64,000 bases of DNA. It comes from Chloroflexota bacterium. Lineage in GTDB: Bacteria > Chloroflexota > Dehalococcoidia > UBA1151 > TMED-70. Below, piece after piece: positions 44,293 to 53,853 of the stretch. The first letter of the stretch is position 1; each line of letters opens with the position of its first letter. A model generated the notes under the pieces. That model was not told where the DNA came from. It was given only the letters and a program-made list of their open reading frames with translations, and made no database searches. The position numbers were made by a program, and so were the translations under genes. The stretch lies in NCBI GenBank assembly GCA_002721875.1, contig PBLU01000012.1, positions 18,504 through 82,503 on the forward strand, in the 5' to 3' direction.

Positions 44293-45209
44293 TCATCAAG
44301 TAACTGTTTTACTTTTCTTGGTATTTCAAATTTTATTTCTTCATCAATATCATGGAATCTTAGCAATTTTTTTGGATTTAATTCTTTTACTATTTCATAA
44401 ACTAATTTATCTGGAGTTGAGGCACCTGATGTAATCCCTAATTTTTTTATTCCTTTTAGCCAATTATTATCAATTTCCTTAAATGAATTTATTAGGTATG
44501 CATTTGTTCCTGATTGAATTGAAACGTCTCTTAGACGATTACAATTCGATGAATTTGAAGCTCCAACAACTAGAATCAGATCAACTTTTTTTGCTAATTT
44601 TACAGTAACTTCTTGTCTATTTGTAGTCGCATAACAAATATCGTTTCTAATAGATGCTTTAGGATAAATATTCTTAATTTTATCAATTGTACTCTCGGTA
44701 TCTCTTACAGAAAGCGTTGTTTGTGAAAGTACAATAATATCTTTGTCATCGTCAGAGTTTTTGTTATCAAGATTAAATTCTTCTCTGTCGTCAATAATTT
44801 CCATTTCAGCTTGACCAGAAGTTCCTATTACTTCTTGGTGCCCTTTATGACCTACCAGAATTATTTTTTTTCCTTCTCTAGAATATTTTTTTGCTTCATT
44901 ATGCACTTTAGTTACAAGGGGACATGTTGCATCTATAACTTTCAGATTTTTTTTCGCTGCAAGTTCATAGTCAGATGGAGGTGAACCATGAGCTGAAAAT
45001 ACTACAACTGAATCATTTGGTATTTCTGATACATTTTCTACAGTTATAGCGCCTTTTGTTTCAACTTCTGAGACAACAACAGGATTATGTACTATTTGAT
45101 GCTTCACATAAACTGGTGCACCATATTTCTCAATAGCTATTTCAACTAAGTCTATAGCAAGTACAACTCCTGCGCAAAATCCTCTTGGGCTGGCTAGATA
45201 AATATCCAT
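44289..45209 (-). CDS. ispH: 4-hydroxy-3-methylbut-2-enyl diphosphate reductase
   Basis: IspH is the last MEP-pathway enzyme, giving IPP and DMAPP. Cluster cysteines are C12 in SPRGFCAGV, one in DATCPLVTK and one in DICYATTNRQ. The active-site histidines are in VKHQIVHNP and FSAHGSPP, and the E-containing TSGASTPD is near the end. The 306-residue length is normal. It starts the three-gene ispH-DUF192-gpmA transcript, divergent from prs across a 146-base AT-rich gap with no clear promoter. Confidence 0.95.
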   Translation of the reverse strand: MDIYLASPRGFCAGVVLAIDLVEIAIEKYGAPVYVKHQIVHNPVVVSEVETKGAITVENVSEIPNDSVVVFSAHGSPPSDYELAAKKNLKVIDATCPLVTKVHNEAKKYSREGKKIILVGHKGHQEVIGTSGQAEMEIIDDREEFNLDNKNSDDDKDIIVLSQTTLSVRDTESTIDKIKNIYPKASIRNDICYATTNRQEVTVKLAKKVDLILVVGASNSSNCNRLRDVSIQSGTNAYLINSFKEIDNNWLKGIKKLGITSGASTPDKLVYEIVKELNPKKLLRFHDIDEEIKFEIPRKVKQLLDE

Positions 45210-45355
45210 AAAAAAAAATTATTTATTTTAAATTATAAACTTTTTTTATAATTTCATTAGAAAATTTTTGAAATTTTTACTCTTTATATATTCTCAAAAG
45301 TTATTATTATTATTTTTAATTTTTGATAAATTATTTATAAGAAAGAATTTAGTTT

Positions 45356-46303
45356 ATGAAAAATTTACAAAAAGGTCCATTAATAATTAGCGGAAATGCT
45401 CATAATCAGCTAGCTAAAGATATAGCTACTTATATAGGTCAAGATCTTACAAAATCTGAAGTATTTAAGTTTATTAATGATAATACATTTGTAAGAATTT
45501 TAGAGAATGTTCGCGAGAGAGATGTTTTTATAATTCAACCTACATCTTACCCAGTAAATGACCATATAATGGAATTATTAATAATGATTGATGCTGCTAA
45601 GAGAGCTTCTGCAGGTCGAATAACGGCTGTAATACCTTATTTTTCTTATGCTAGAACAGATAAGAAAGATCAACCAAGAGTTCCTATTACTGGAAGGCTA
45701 ATTGCAGACTTAGTAACCACTGCTGGAGCTGATAGAGTAATGCTAATGGATTTACATGCAGGACAAGTTCAAGGTTTTTTCTCAGCTACAGTTGATGAAT
45801 TGACAGCTCTTCCTATCCTTGCAAGATATTTTATTGATAAAAAATTAGATGACCTAGTAGTTGTTTCTCCTGATATTGGAGGAACAAAAAGAGCTAGAGA
45901 TTTTGCTACAAAATTAGGAGCTCCATTGGCAATTATAGAGAAAAGAAGAGTAGGTAATAAGGATAAAGTCGAATCTCTTAGTATTATTGGAGATGTAAAA
46001 GGCCAATCTGCTGTACTTTTTGATGATGAAATAAATACTGGTGGAACAATGATAGCTGGGTCAGAACTATTAAGAAAAAATGGAGTTAAGGATGTTTATG
46101 TAGCAGCTACACATGGTGTTTTTCCCCAAGATTCTTTAGAAAAAATAGTAAATTCTAAAGAGATAAAAGAAGTTGTAGTAACAAATTCACTCCCAATAAA
46201 TTACACAAATAAAAAGCTTAAGATTTTATCAATCTCTGAATTATTTGGTGAAGCCATAAAGAGAACTAATAGAGGTGATTCTGTAGGCGCACTTTTCCTT
46301 TGA
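45356..46303 (+). CDS. prs: Ribose-phosphate pyrophosphokinase
   Basis: Prs makes PRPP for nucleotide, histidine and tryptophan synthesis. The 315-residue protein has the SYPVNDHIMELLIMIDA loop, IPYFSYARTDKKDQPR, MLMDLHAGQVQGFF, and the PRPP loop read as VLFDDEINTGGTM (normally DDMIDTGGT). Length and motifs are standard for class I enzymes. secA follows after four bases. Confidence 0.95.
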   Translation: MKNLQKGPLIISGNAHNQLAKDIATYIGQDLTKSEVFKFINDNTFVRILENVRERDVFIIQPTSYPVNDHIMELLIMIDAAKRASAGRITAVIPYFSYARTDKKDQPRVPITGRLIADLVTTAGADRVMLMDLHAGQVQGFFSATVDELTALPILARYFIDKKLDDLVVVSPDIGGTKRARDFATKLGAPLAIIEKRRVGNKDKVESLSIIGDVKGQSAVLFDDEINTGGTMIAGSELLRKNGVKDVYVAATHGVFPQDSLEKIVNSKEIKEVVVTNSLPINYTNKKLKILSISELFGEAIKRTNRGDSVGALFL

Positions 46304-46307
46304 TTAA

Positions 46308-48893
46308 ATGTTAAATATTCTAAAAAAAATTATAGGTAATTCTAATGATGAAGATATCAAAGAACTACAAAAAATAGTTGATAAGATAAATTCACTAGAA
46401 GAAAACTTTATAAATCTTAGTGATGAAGATTTGAGATCTCAAACTAATAAACTTAAGAAGAAATATAAAAGTTTTAATTCATTAGATTCAGTTCTAGAAG
46501 AAGCTTTTGCATTAGTGAGAGAAGCATCAAAAAGATCTTTGGGCATGAGACACTTTGATGTTCAAATGATAGGAGGTATTTGTCTTCATCAAGGGAAAAT
46601 AGCTGAAATGAGAACGGGTGAAGGTAAAACCCTTATAGCTACTTTAGCTGCCTACTTAAATACTTTATCTGGAGACCCAGTTCATATCGTAACTGTAAAC
46701 GATTATCTAGCAAAAAGAGATTCTGAATGGATGGGGAAAATTTATAAATTCTTAGGATTAAGTGTAGGTTGTATACAAAATAATGGTTCGTTACTCTTAG
46801 AAAAAATTGAAAATTCTGATGAATATACCCTTATTAATACTCCTAGATCTGAAGTATATAAATCTGATATTATCTATGGGACTAATAATGAGTTTGGATT
46901 TGATTATCTAAGAGATAATATGGCACAAAATAAAAATGAAAAAGTTCAGGGGAATCTAAATTTTGCGATAGTTGATGAAGTTGATAATATACTTATTGAT
47001 GAGGCCAGAACACCTTTGATTATCTCAGGTCCTGCACCAGATAAAACTCAAGATTACAAAAGATTTTCTAATATTGCATCTAAGTTAAGAGTTGAAGAAG
47101 ATTACCAAATTGATTCTAAAAGGCAATCAATAGCACTTACTGAAAAAGGTATTGATAAGGTAGAAAAACAATTATCAATTGATAATTTATATTCCGAAGA
47201 AAATCAGATTTTTTCACATTTACTTGAAAATTCTATCAAAGCTGAAAGTTTTTATATAAAAAACCAGCAATATGTAGTTAGGGATTCTGAGGTGATAATA
47301 GTTGATGAATTTACAGGGAGATTAATGGAAGGAAGAAGATATTCAGATGGTCTACATCAAGCAATAGAAGCTAAAGAATCAGTGTCTATTAAAAAAGAAT
47401 CCGTAACTTATGCAACTATAACTCTTCAAAATTACTTCAGAATATATAAAAAATTATCAGGTATGACAGGTACTGCTGCAACTGAAGCAGAAGAATTAAA
47501 AAAAATTTATGATTTAGAAGTTTTAGAAATTCCTACAAACAAACCTTCACTTAGAAATGATTTACCGGATCAAATATATATGACTGAGGAAGCAAAATGG
47601 AGAGCTGTTAGTAATAAAATTAAGGATTTAAATCATCAAGGCTCTCCAGTTTTAGTTGGAACTACAACTATAGAAAAATCAGAATATCTATCAAATTTAT
47701 TAAAATCTGAAGGTATTAAGTGTAATATTCTTAACGCAAAACAACATGAATCTGAAGCATCTATTATTTCTCAAGCAGGTGCTCCATTTTCAGTGACTGT
47801 TTCCACAAATATGGCTGGAAGAGGAACTGATATTATTCTTGGAGGAAATCCTAGTAATTATAAAAATAAAGCTGAATGGGAATCCAATAACGATAAAGTA
47901 ATTAATTATGGTGGACTTTATGTTATTGGTACAGAGAGGCATGAATCAAGAAGAATAGATAATCAGCTAAGAGGTAGGTCGGGGCGGCAAGGCGATCCTG
48001 GAACAACCCAATTTTATATTTCTACAGAAGATAATCTAGTAAAAAGATTTGGTGGAGATCGAATAAAATCTGCAATGTCTGCTTTCAATTGGGATGAAAA
48101 TGAGGCTGTTGAAAATAAAATGATTTCTAGGTCAATTGAATCGGCTCAATCAAAAGTGGAAGCATATCATTTTGAAATTAGAAAAACATTAGTAGACTAT
48201 GATGATGTAATGAATACTCAACGCGATGTTATCTATAAATTAAGAGATAAAGGTCTAATGAATGAAAACCTAGATAATGAAATTTATATCTATCTTGAAG
48301 AGGAAATTGACTCTTTCTTTATTAATTATGATGAGTTTGATGATCAAGATAATATTAATAAAATTTCTTTTTTAAGAAATCTTTTTCCTGATGAATACTT
48401 GAGTAACTTAGATCTGGAAAAGATAAATAAAGATTTACTACTTAATGATGCTAAAAATATTTATAAATTGCGAAAAGAAAGCTTAACTGAAGAGATTTCT
48501 AAGAGACTAGATAGTTCAATTTTTATTCATTCAATAGACTCAAAATGGGTTCAACATCTAACTATTATGGATAATATGAGGCAGTCGATTGGACTAGAGG
48601 CTATAGGTCAAAGAAATCCCTTGATTCAATATAAAAAAATGGGATTTGAAATGTTCTCTCTTTTAGTTCAAAATATTAAATCTCAAATTGTCAGTGATTC
48701 TATGAGAGTCAGTACAATTCAAAGTAAATCAAATAAAAATTATAAAACTCAAAAGGAAGATTTTGAACAAACTAGACAAAATATGACAATTGCTTCAAAT
48801 AGTGTAAACCAAGGTTCTACTAATAATCTTTCTAGAAAAGAGAGAAGAAGAATTGAAAGATTGAATAAGAAAACAAATAAGAAAAGAAGATAA
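46308..48893 (+). CDS. secA: Protein translocase ATPase SecA
   Basis: SecA drives secretion through SecYEG. The 861-residue protein has the Walker A GEGKTLIATL near 104, FDYLRDNMA, the VDEVDNILIDEARTPLIISGP block, and the second helicase domain with GRGTDIILGGN and RIDNQLRGRSGRQGDPG. The C-terminus ends in a basic RKERRRIERLNKK stretch and lacks the zinc-binding cysteines of E. coli SecA, as in many Gram-positive-type SecAs. It begins four bases after prs. Confidence 0.96.
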   Translation: MLNILKKIIGNSNDEDIKELQKIVDKINSLEENFINLSDEDLRSQTNKLKKKYKSFNSLDSVLEEAFALVREASKRSLGMRHFDVQMIGGICLHQGKIAEMRTGEGKTLIATLAAYLNTLSGDPVHIVTVNDYLAKRDSEWMGKIYKFLGLSVGCIQNNGSLLLEKIENSDEYTLINTPRSEVYKSDIIYGTNNEFGFDYLRDNMAQNKNEKVQGNLNFAIVDEVDNILIDEARTPLIISGPAPDKTQDYKRFSNIASKLRVEEDYQIDSKRQSIALTEKGIDKVEKQLSIDNLYSEENQIFSHLLENSIKAESFYIKNQQYVVRDSEVIIVDEFTGRLMEGRRYSDGLHQAIEAKESVSIKKESVTYATITLQNYFRIYKKLSGMTGTAATEAEELKKIYDLEVLEIPTNKPSLRNDLPDQIYMTEEAKWRAVSNKIKDLNHQGSPVLVGTTTIEKSEYLSNLLKSEGIKCNILNAKQHESEASIISQAGAPFSVTVSTNMAGRGTDIILGGNPSNYKNKAEWESNNDKVINYGGLYVIGTERHESRRIDNQLRGRSGRQGDPGTTQFYISTEDNLVKRFGGDRIKSAMSAFNWDENEAVENKMISRSIESAQSKVEAYHFEIRKTLVDYDDVMNTQRDVIYKLRDKGLMNENLDNEIYIYLEEEIDSFFINYDEFDDQDNINKISFLRNLFPDEYLSNLDLEKINKDLLLNDAKNIYKLRKESLTEEISKRLDSSIFIHSIDSKWVQHLTIMDNMRQSIGLEAIGQRNPLIQYKKMGFEMFSLLVQNIKSQIVSDSMRVSTIQSKSNKNYKTQKEDFEQTRQNMTIASNSVNQGSTNNLSRKERRRIERLNKKTNKKRR

Positions 48894-48900
48894 ATATCTA

Positions 48901-49614
48901 ATGTCTGAAATTAATGCTTATGAAAAAAAATTAATTCAAGAATTTTCAGATATAAATGAAGAAAATTATAAGTCAAATATCTTAAAAATAATTAATTCTT
49001 GGAAGATTCATAAAAATAAAAAATATGAATTTATAATATTAAATCAAGCTTTTAATTGGAAAAGATTAGCTAATCTTATTCTGGGTAATCTTCTAGTTGA
49101 TAATTTCTTAAAAGATAAAATTTTGGATTGGATAGTTCAACCTCACTTATATGGTGGTTTCTCAGAGACAGAGTTTAAGAAATTGTTAGGTTATGAAAAA
49201 TATTCTGCTCATCTTTCTTATTTTTATGGAGTTACTATTGAAAGATGTCTAATCACTTACGTAGAAGAAGAGCTAACTAAGAGGCAAACTTCTTATGGAA
49301 ATTTTGTAAGATTTAAGATAGACGATGCTTTTTTGAAGATTTATAATTTTACGTATGATCAATTGTTCATGGAATTTACTCAAAAATTTAAGATAGATAT
49401 TAATGATTACTCTGAACTAGATGATGAAAGATTTACATATTGGTGTTTTAAGAAAAGAGTAGATTTTTCTGAACCTTCAAAATTAGCCTCTGATACAAAA
49501 AAAGGTACTTCTTTTTTATTCAATTTATTAGATTCTGAGTCAAAAAGAATAAATATCAATAATAAAAAAAATAATTTATTAAGAAGAAAAAAAAATATAG
49601 ATTATGCTTATTAA
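48901..49614 (+). CDS. Protein of unknown function between secA and valS
   Basis: I do not recognise this 237-residue protein. It is soluble, rich in Lys, Asn, Glu and aromatic residues, with no signal peptide or membrane segment. Notable segments are WKRLANLILGNLL, QPHLYGGFSETEFKKL, and a conserved-looking YFYGVTIERCLITYVEEEL. The last 40 residues are low-complexity and basic. An in-line position seven bases after secA and just before valS suggests co-transcription, which argues that it is real. Confidence 0.65.
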   Translation: MSEINAYEKKLIQEFSDINEENYKSNILKIINSWKIHKNKKYEFIILNQAFNWKRLANLILGNLLVDNFLKDKILDWIVQPHLYGGFSETEFKKLLGYEKYSAHLSYFYGVTIERCLITYVEEELTKRQTSYGNFVRFKIDDAFLKIYNFTYDQLFMEFTQKFKIDINDYSELDDERFTYWCFKKRVDFSEPSKLASDTKKGTSFLFNLLDSESKRININNKKNNLLRRKKNIDYAY

Positions 49615-49640
49615 TAATTTTATATCTATGGAGGTTAGAA

Positions 49641-52289
49641 ATTAATAAAAATTTTACAAATATAAATCCTAAAAATTTACCTAAAAGATTTGAATATCTC
49701 GAAAAAGAAGCTTTTTGGAGAAATGAATGGGAAAAAAATCGAATATATTCTAGGGAAAAAAATCTCTCAAGAAATAAATCTTTTGTTATTGATTCACCTC
49801 CACCAACTGTTTCTGGATCTCTACATGTAGGTCATATTTTCTCATATACTCATCAAGATATTATAGCTAGATATAAACGGATGCAAAAATTTAATGTTGT
49901 TTATCCAATGGGTTGGGATGATAATGGTTTACCTACTGAAAGAAGAGTTCAGAATATATTTGGAGTTAGAATTGATAATAATATCCCATATATTAAAAAT
50001 TTAAGTGTTGAAAATGAAAAGAAACGCTTAGGATTAAAAGAAAGCTCTTTACTAAAAATTAATCGTCAAAATTTTATTGAAATGTGTCATATTGTTACAG
50101 GGCAAGATGAATTAGTTTTTAAGGATTTATTTAGAAAAATGGGATATTCAATTGATTGGCAAGATGAATATACAACCATAGATAATAGATCAAGGAGTAT
50201 ATCTCAAAGTTCTTTTTTAGACCTTTATGAAAAAAAACATATTTATCAATATGAATCACCTACAATGTGGGATATAGATTTTCAAACTGCTGTTGCTCAA
50301 GCTGAAATCGAGGACAGAGATATTGATGGAGCTTATCATGATATAAGATTTAATATTCAAGACTCTAAAGAAAATTTAATAATTTCTACAACGAGACCTG
50401 AATTACTAGCATCTTGCGTAGGAATTACAGCTCATCCTGATGATGAAAGATATAAGCATCTTTTTAATAAAACAGCTATTTCTCCTGTTTTTTTTGCTCC
50501 AGTACCTATTTTCCCCAGCAAACTTGTTGATATGCAGAAGGGGACTGGTATTTTGATGGTTTGTACTTTTGGAGATCAAACGGACGTAGTTTGGTGGAGA
50601 GAAAACAAACTTCCTCTTAGACAACTTTTTGGATCTGACGGTAAAGTTTTAGAAATAAATTTTGACCATAAAAAAGAAAAAAATGAATGGATAAGTGTAA
50701 ATGCTGAAAAAGCTAATAAAAATATTTATAAATTTTATAATAAGACTCTAAAGCAGTCTAAAAACTTAATAATTGAAATGCTCAAAGAATCTCAAAATTC
50801 TTTAGATAACATAGTCCCATTGGTATCTGATCCAAAGAAAATTTTACATCCTGTAAGATTTTACGAAAAGGGAGATTCTCCAATAGAGTATATATCCTCA
50901 AGGCAATGGTTTGTTAAGATTACTGATAAGAAAGATGATCTTTTAGAAATAGGTAAAAATATTAATTGGCATCCTAATTATATGTCCAAAAGATTTGAGA
51001 ATTGGACACAAAATTTAGCAATAGATTGGTGTATAAGCAGACAAAGATTTTTTGGGGTTCCAATACCTGTTTGGTACAAGATAGATGAAAAAGGTAAAGT
51101 TGACTATAATGACGTAATCCTACCAAACATTTCAAATTTACCAATTGATCCTGAGATAGATATCCCTGATAATTATCAAGAAAAAGACAGAGGAAAGCCT
51201 AACGGATTTATTGGCGAGAAAGATGTTTTTGATACTTGGTTTACCTCTTCTATGACTCCTCAAATAATCGCTAAATGGGGCTTACCTGATAAAGACGAAA
51301 TGAAGTCAATTTTTCCTATGGATATACGGCCTCAAAGTCATGAAATAATTAGAACATGGGCTTTTTATACAATTGTAAAATCTTATCTTCATAGTAACTC
51401 AATACCTTGGAAAAATGTAGTGATTTCTGGGTGGATACTTGATCCCGATAGAAAAAAAATGAGTAAATCTAAAGGAAATGTTATAACTCCAATTGAAACT
51501 ATTGAGAAATTTGGAGCTGATGCAGTAAGATATTGGGCTGCTTCTGCCAGATTAGGGACCGATACGACTTATGATGAAAATGTATTTGTTGTAGGCAATA
51601 AACTTGTTACTAAGCTTTATAATGCTGCAAAATTTGTTTTATCGCATGAGTCATTTCATACTGAAAAATTAAATGAAATTGATGCTTCCTTTATAAATGA
51701 TTTAGAAAAAATGGTCATAGATGTAACTGATAATTATGATAAATTTCAGTTTGCCCAAGCTCTTCAAATTTCCGAAGAATTTTTTTGGAATACCTATACT
51801 GATAATTATTTAGAATTAGTAAAGAAACGAGTTTTTAATTCTAAAGGTAATGACAAAGCATCAGCTGTAACTTGTTTGAGAATAGGTCTATCAACTCTTC
51901 TAAGACTTTTATCTCCTGTCCTGCCTACAATTACAGAAGAAATATGGTCTTGGTGTTTTAAGAATGATTATGGAATAAGATCAATTCATCAATCAAAATG
52001 GCCATCAAAGGAAGAATTTCAAAATTATAATAAACCGAAATTCGAAGACACACTAGAAGTTGCAATTAAGGCGATTAGGTCTGTAAGACAAACAAAAACA
52101 TCTGAAGGTGTTGGTTTGGGTAAACCAGTAAAACAAATAATGATTCAATCAAATAAACATAATCTTAATATTATTCAAAATATAATAGAAGACTTCAGTA
52201 ATGCCTCTGGTTGTGAAGATTTTGTAGAGGAAACATCATCTAAAGAAGAAATAATAACTAAAATACTAATTAAGGAAACTGAATTTTAG
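49641..52289 (+). CDS. valS: Valyl-tRNA synthetase, with apparent AUU start
   Basis: ValRS charges tRNA-Val and edits threonine. The first ATG in frame (49881) would remove the class I HVGH motif, which lies upstream at residues 62-65 after SPPPTVSGS. Reading back, no ATG, GTG or TTG exists before the previous stop region. An ATT at 49641 sits six bases after GGAGG (49630-49634), giving an 882-residue protein of normal N-terminus. Other motifs: KKMSKSKGNVITP in the catalytic core, the CP1 editing domain in the middle (STTRPELLASC, TGHPDD-like AHPDDERY), and the SRQRFFGVPIPVW block. Confidence 0.92.
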   Translation: MNKNFTNINPKNLPKRFEYLEKEAFWRNEWEKNRIYSREKNLSRNKSFVIDSPPPTVSGSLHVGHIFSYTHQDIIARYKRMQKFNVVYPMGWDDNGLPTERRVQNIFGVRIDNNIPYIKNLSVENEKKRLGLKESSLLKINRQNFIEMCHIVTGQDELVFKDLFRKMGYSIDWQDEYTTIDNRSRSISQSSFLDLYEKKHIYQYESPTMWDIDFQTAVAQAEIEDRDIDGAYHDIRFNIQDSKENLIISTTRPELLASCVGITAHPDDERYKHLFNKTAISPVFFAPVPIFPSKLVDMQKGTGILMVCTFGDQTDVVWWRENKLPLRQLFGSDGKVLEINFDHKKEKNEWISVNAEKANKNIYKFYNKTLKQSKNLIIEMLKESQNSLDNIVPLVSDPKKILHPVRFYEKGDSPIEYISSRQWFVKITDKKDDLLEIGKNINWHPNYMSKRFENWTQNLAIDWCISRQRFFGVPIPVWYKIDEKGKVDYNDVILPNISNLPIDPEIDIPDNYQEKDRGKPNGFIGEKDVFDTWFTSSMTPQIIAKWGLPDKDEMKSIFPMDIRPQSHEIIRTWAFYTIVKSYLHSNSIPWKNVVISGWILDPDRKKMSKSKGNVITPIETIEKFGADAVRYWAASARLGTDTTYDENVFVVGNKLVTKLYNAAKFVLSHESFHTEKLNEIDASFINDLEKMVIDVTDNYDKFQFAQALQISEEFFWNTYTDNYLELVKKRVFNSKGNDKASAVTCLRIGLSTLLRLLSPVLPTITEEIWSWCFKNDYGIRSIHQSKWPSKEEFQNYNKPKFEDTLEVAIKAIRSVRQTKTSEGVGLGKPVKQIMIQSNKHNLNIIQNIIEDFSNASGCEDFVEETSSKEEIITKILIKETEF

Positions 52290-52302
52290 AGAGATCTATA
52301 GC

Positions 52303-52956
52303 CTACTTTTCCTCTAAACTTGAAATCTTTTTTTTTAATTCATCAAATATTTTGGATTCAAATTCTCTGACTTGCTTACAGCGAATTAATGTTTCTTCCG
52401 CTAAATGCATAGGAATTCTTGTTATTCCATCGCTGTCACCAATTATAAGATCGCCTGGATTAATAATTAAGTCTCCAACTTCTACTTTAGTTTGGGCTTC
52501 TATTAAGTTAAAAGGCCCATGACCAGGAACTCTACCTGTAGCCCATACTGGCATTTCAGCTGCAGCAATCCCTGGAAGATCTCTTATTGATCCACCATTT
52601 ATTACACCTACAGCACCTAATGCTTTATGCTTTAGAGCCATACCGTCTCCCATAACTGCCCCTCTGCCTTTATTTTTTTCAATATCTACTATTACACCAA
52701 TAACTGGTAATTCTGAAGATTCAATTTCATTATAATAATAGTCCCAATCAATTTTTTTCTTGGGTTCGTACAAAGGTGTAACCTTGCATGTAACAGCTAT
52801 ACCAACTACAGGTTTAGATCCTAAGTAATATGATTTTAGATCTGGGCTAGAATAATCAATTTGCTCTTTATCATATTCATCCATAGTCATAAGAGCATTT
52901 TGAGCTGTCGCAGAATCATATTCTATTAATCCTTCAATAATTTCTTTTAGGTTCAT
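52303..52956 (-). CDS. RraA-like protein / HMG aldolase family
   Basis: The 217-residue protein has the RraA-fold pattern of 4-hydroxy-4-methyl-2-oxoglutarate aldolases: GDGMALKHKALGAVGVINGGSIRD (about 100-124, including the catalytic R-D) and PGDLIIGDSDGITRIP (about 165). The true RraA regulator of RNase E is similar, but RraA from other phyla is usually an aldolase or a decarboxylase. It is the last gene of the folD-pdh-coa reverse block. Activity is inferred. Confidence 0.75.
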   Translation of the reverse strand: MNLKEIIEGLIEYDSATAQNALMTMDEYDKEQIDYSSPDLKSYYLGSKPVVGIAVTCKVTPLYEPKKKIDWDYYYNEIESSELPVIGVIVDIEKNKGRGAVMGDGMALKHKALGAVGVINGGSIRDLPGIAAAEMPVWATGRVPGHGPFNLIEAQTKVEVGDLIINPGDLIIGDSDGITRIPMHLAEETLIRCKQVREFESKIFDELKKKISSLEEK

Positions 52957-52963
52957 AATATTC

Positions 52964-53218
52964 CTATTCTAATTCTATATTAAGATCTTCGCCTGGAAAA
53001 AATTCTAACCAAGGCTGAAAGTTTTCCACAAATATTTTTCCTTGTTCAACTGATTCTAAACCTTTTATTGCTCTAGATGGATCATAACCATTTGTTTTAG
53101 CAAGAGCTTCAATACCTCTTTTAGTTTCCCTAACTCCTCCTACTATGAAAATATCCTTATCATTATTTTCAACAACTAAATCCAACCCATTTTTTCGTGT
53201 TCTCCAGTAGAGTCTCAA
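52964..53218 (-). CDS. Small protein of unknown function (84 residues)
   Basis: The 84-residue protein starts MRLYWRTRKNGLDLVVEN and ends with FQPWLEFFPGEDLNIELE. A basic N-terminus, a V-G-G-V-R turn and an acidic C-terminus are visible; no known motif is recognised. It lies ten bases downstream of coaB and eight upstream of the RraA-like gene, so it is in the same transcript. The tight spacing supports a real gene. Confidence 0.6.
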   Translation of the reverse strand: MRLYWRTRKNGLDLVVENNDKDIFIVGGVRETKRGIEALAKTNGYDPSRAIKGLESVEQGKIFVENFQPWLEFFPGEDLNIELE

Positions 53219-53228
53219 TTTATATCTC

Positions 53229-53768
53229 CTAATCTATATATCGTATTGTTCTATCTAGAATTTTATGAGCTAACTCTGATTTTTTCATAAGTGGTAAATC
53301 TTCACACCCATATTTATCAACTAATGTGGCTTTATTATTATTTGAACCAAAACCACTTCCTTCTAAGGTTATATCATTTGCAACTATCAAATTACAATCT
53401 TTTGATAGCAGTTTTTTTTTAGCATTTTCTATCAAGTTTTCTGATTCAGCTGCAAAGCCAACCTTAATAATTTTTTTATTATCTATTTCGGATAAAATAT
53501 CAGGATTTTTTTCTAATTTTATTGAGCTTAGTAGTTCTTTTTTTATTTTATGATTAGAAAATTCTTTTACTCTGTAATCAGAAACCGCGGCTGACATAAT
53601 AATTAAGTCATTATCATCAATACTTCTTAATACTTGATCTCTCATATCTAGCGCACTTTTAATAGGGATTTTTTTTATACCATTAATTGAATTATCATCA
53701 ATTCTTCCATGTACAAAAGTTACTTTTGCTCCTCTTTCTCTTAATGCTTCTGCTATCGCAATACCCAT
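53229..53768 (-). CDS. coaB: CoaB half: phosphopantothenate-cysteine ligase, 5' end out of frame
   Basis: From the first ATG the reading frame gives 179 residues beginning MGIAIAEALRERGA. The upstream in-frame sequence encodes the missing family-typical VTAGATIEPIDPVRFISN segment back to 53862, so the annotated ATG is not the real start of the domain. The remaining motifs (MSAAVSDYRVKEF, KNPDILSEI, VGFAAESENLIENA) are intact. It is probably made as part of a CoaBC fusion after slippage at the A12 tract. Confidence 0.8.
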   Translation of the reverse strand: MGIAIAEALRERGAKVTFVHGRIDDNSINGIKKIPIKSALDMRDQVLRSIDDNDLIIMSAAVSDYRVKEFSNHKIKKELLSSIKLEKNPDILSEIDNKKIIKVGFAAESENLIENAKKKLLSKDCNLIVANDITLEGSGFGSNNNKATLVDKYGCEDLPLMKKSELAHKILDRTIRYID

Positions 53769-53853
53769 TTTGCCTGAAGACCAGTTTGATATAAATCTTA
53801 CAGGATCTATTGGTTCAATTGTTGCTCCAGCTGTAACTATTGCATTTAAGTTT

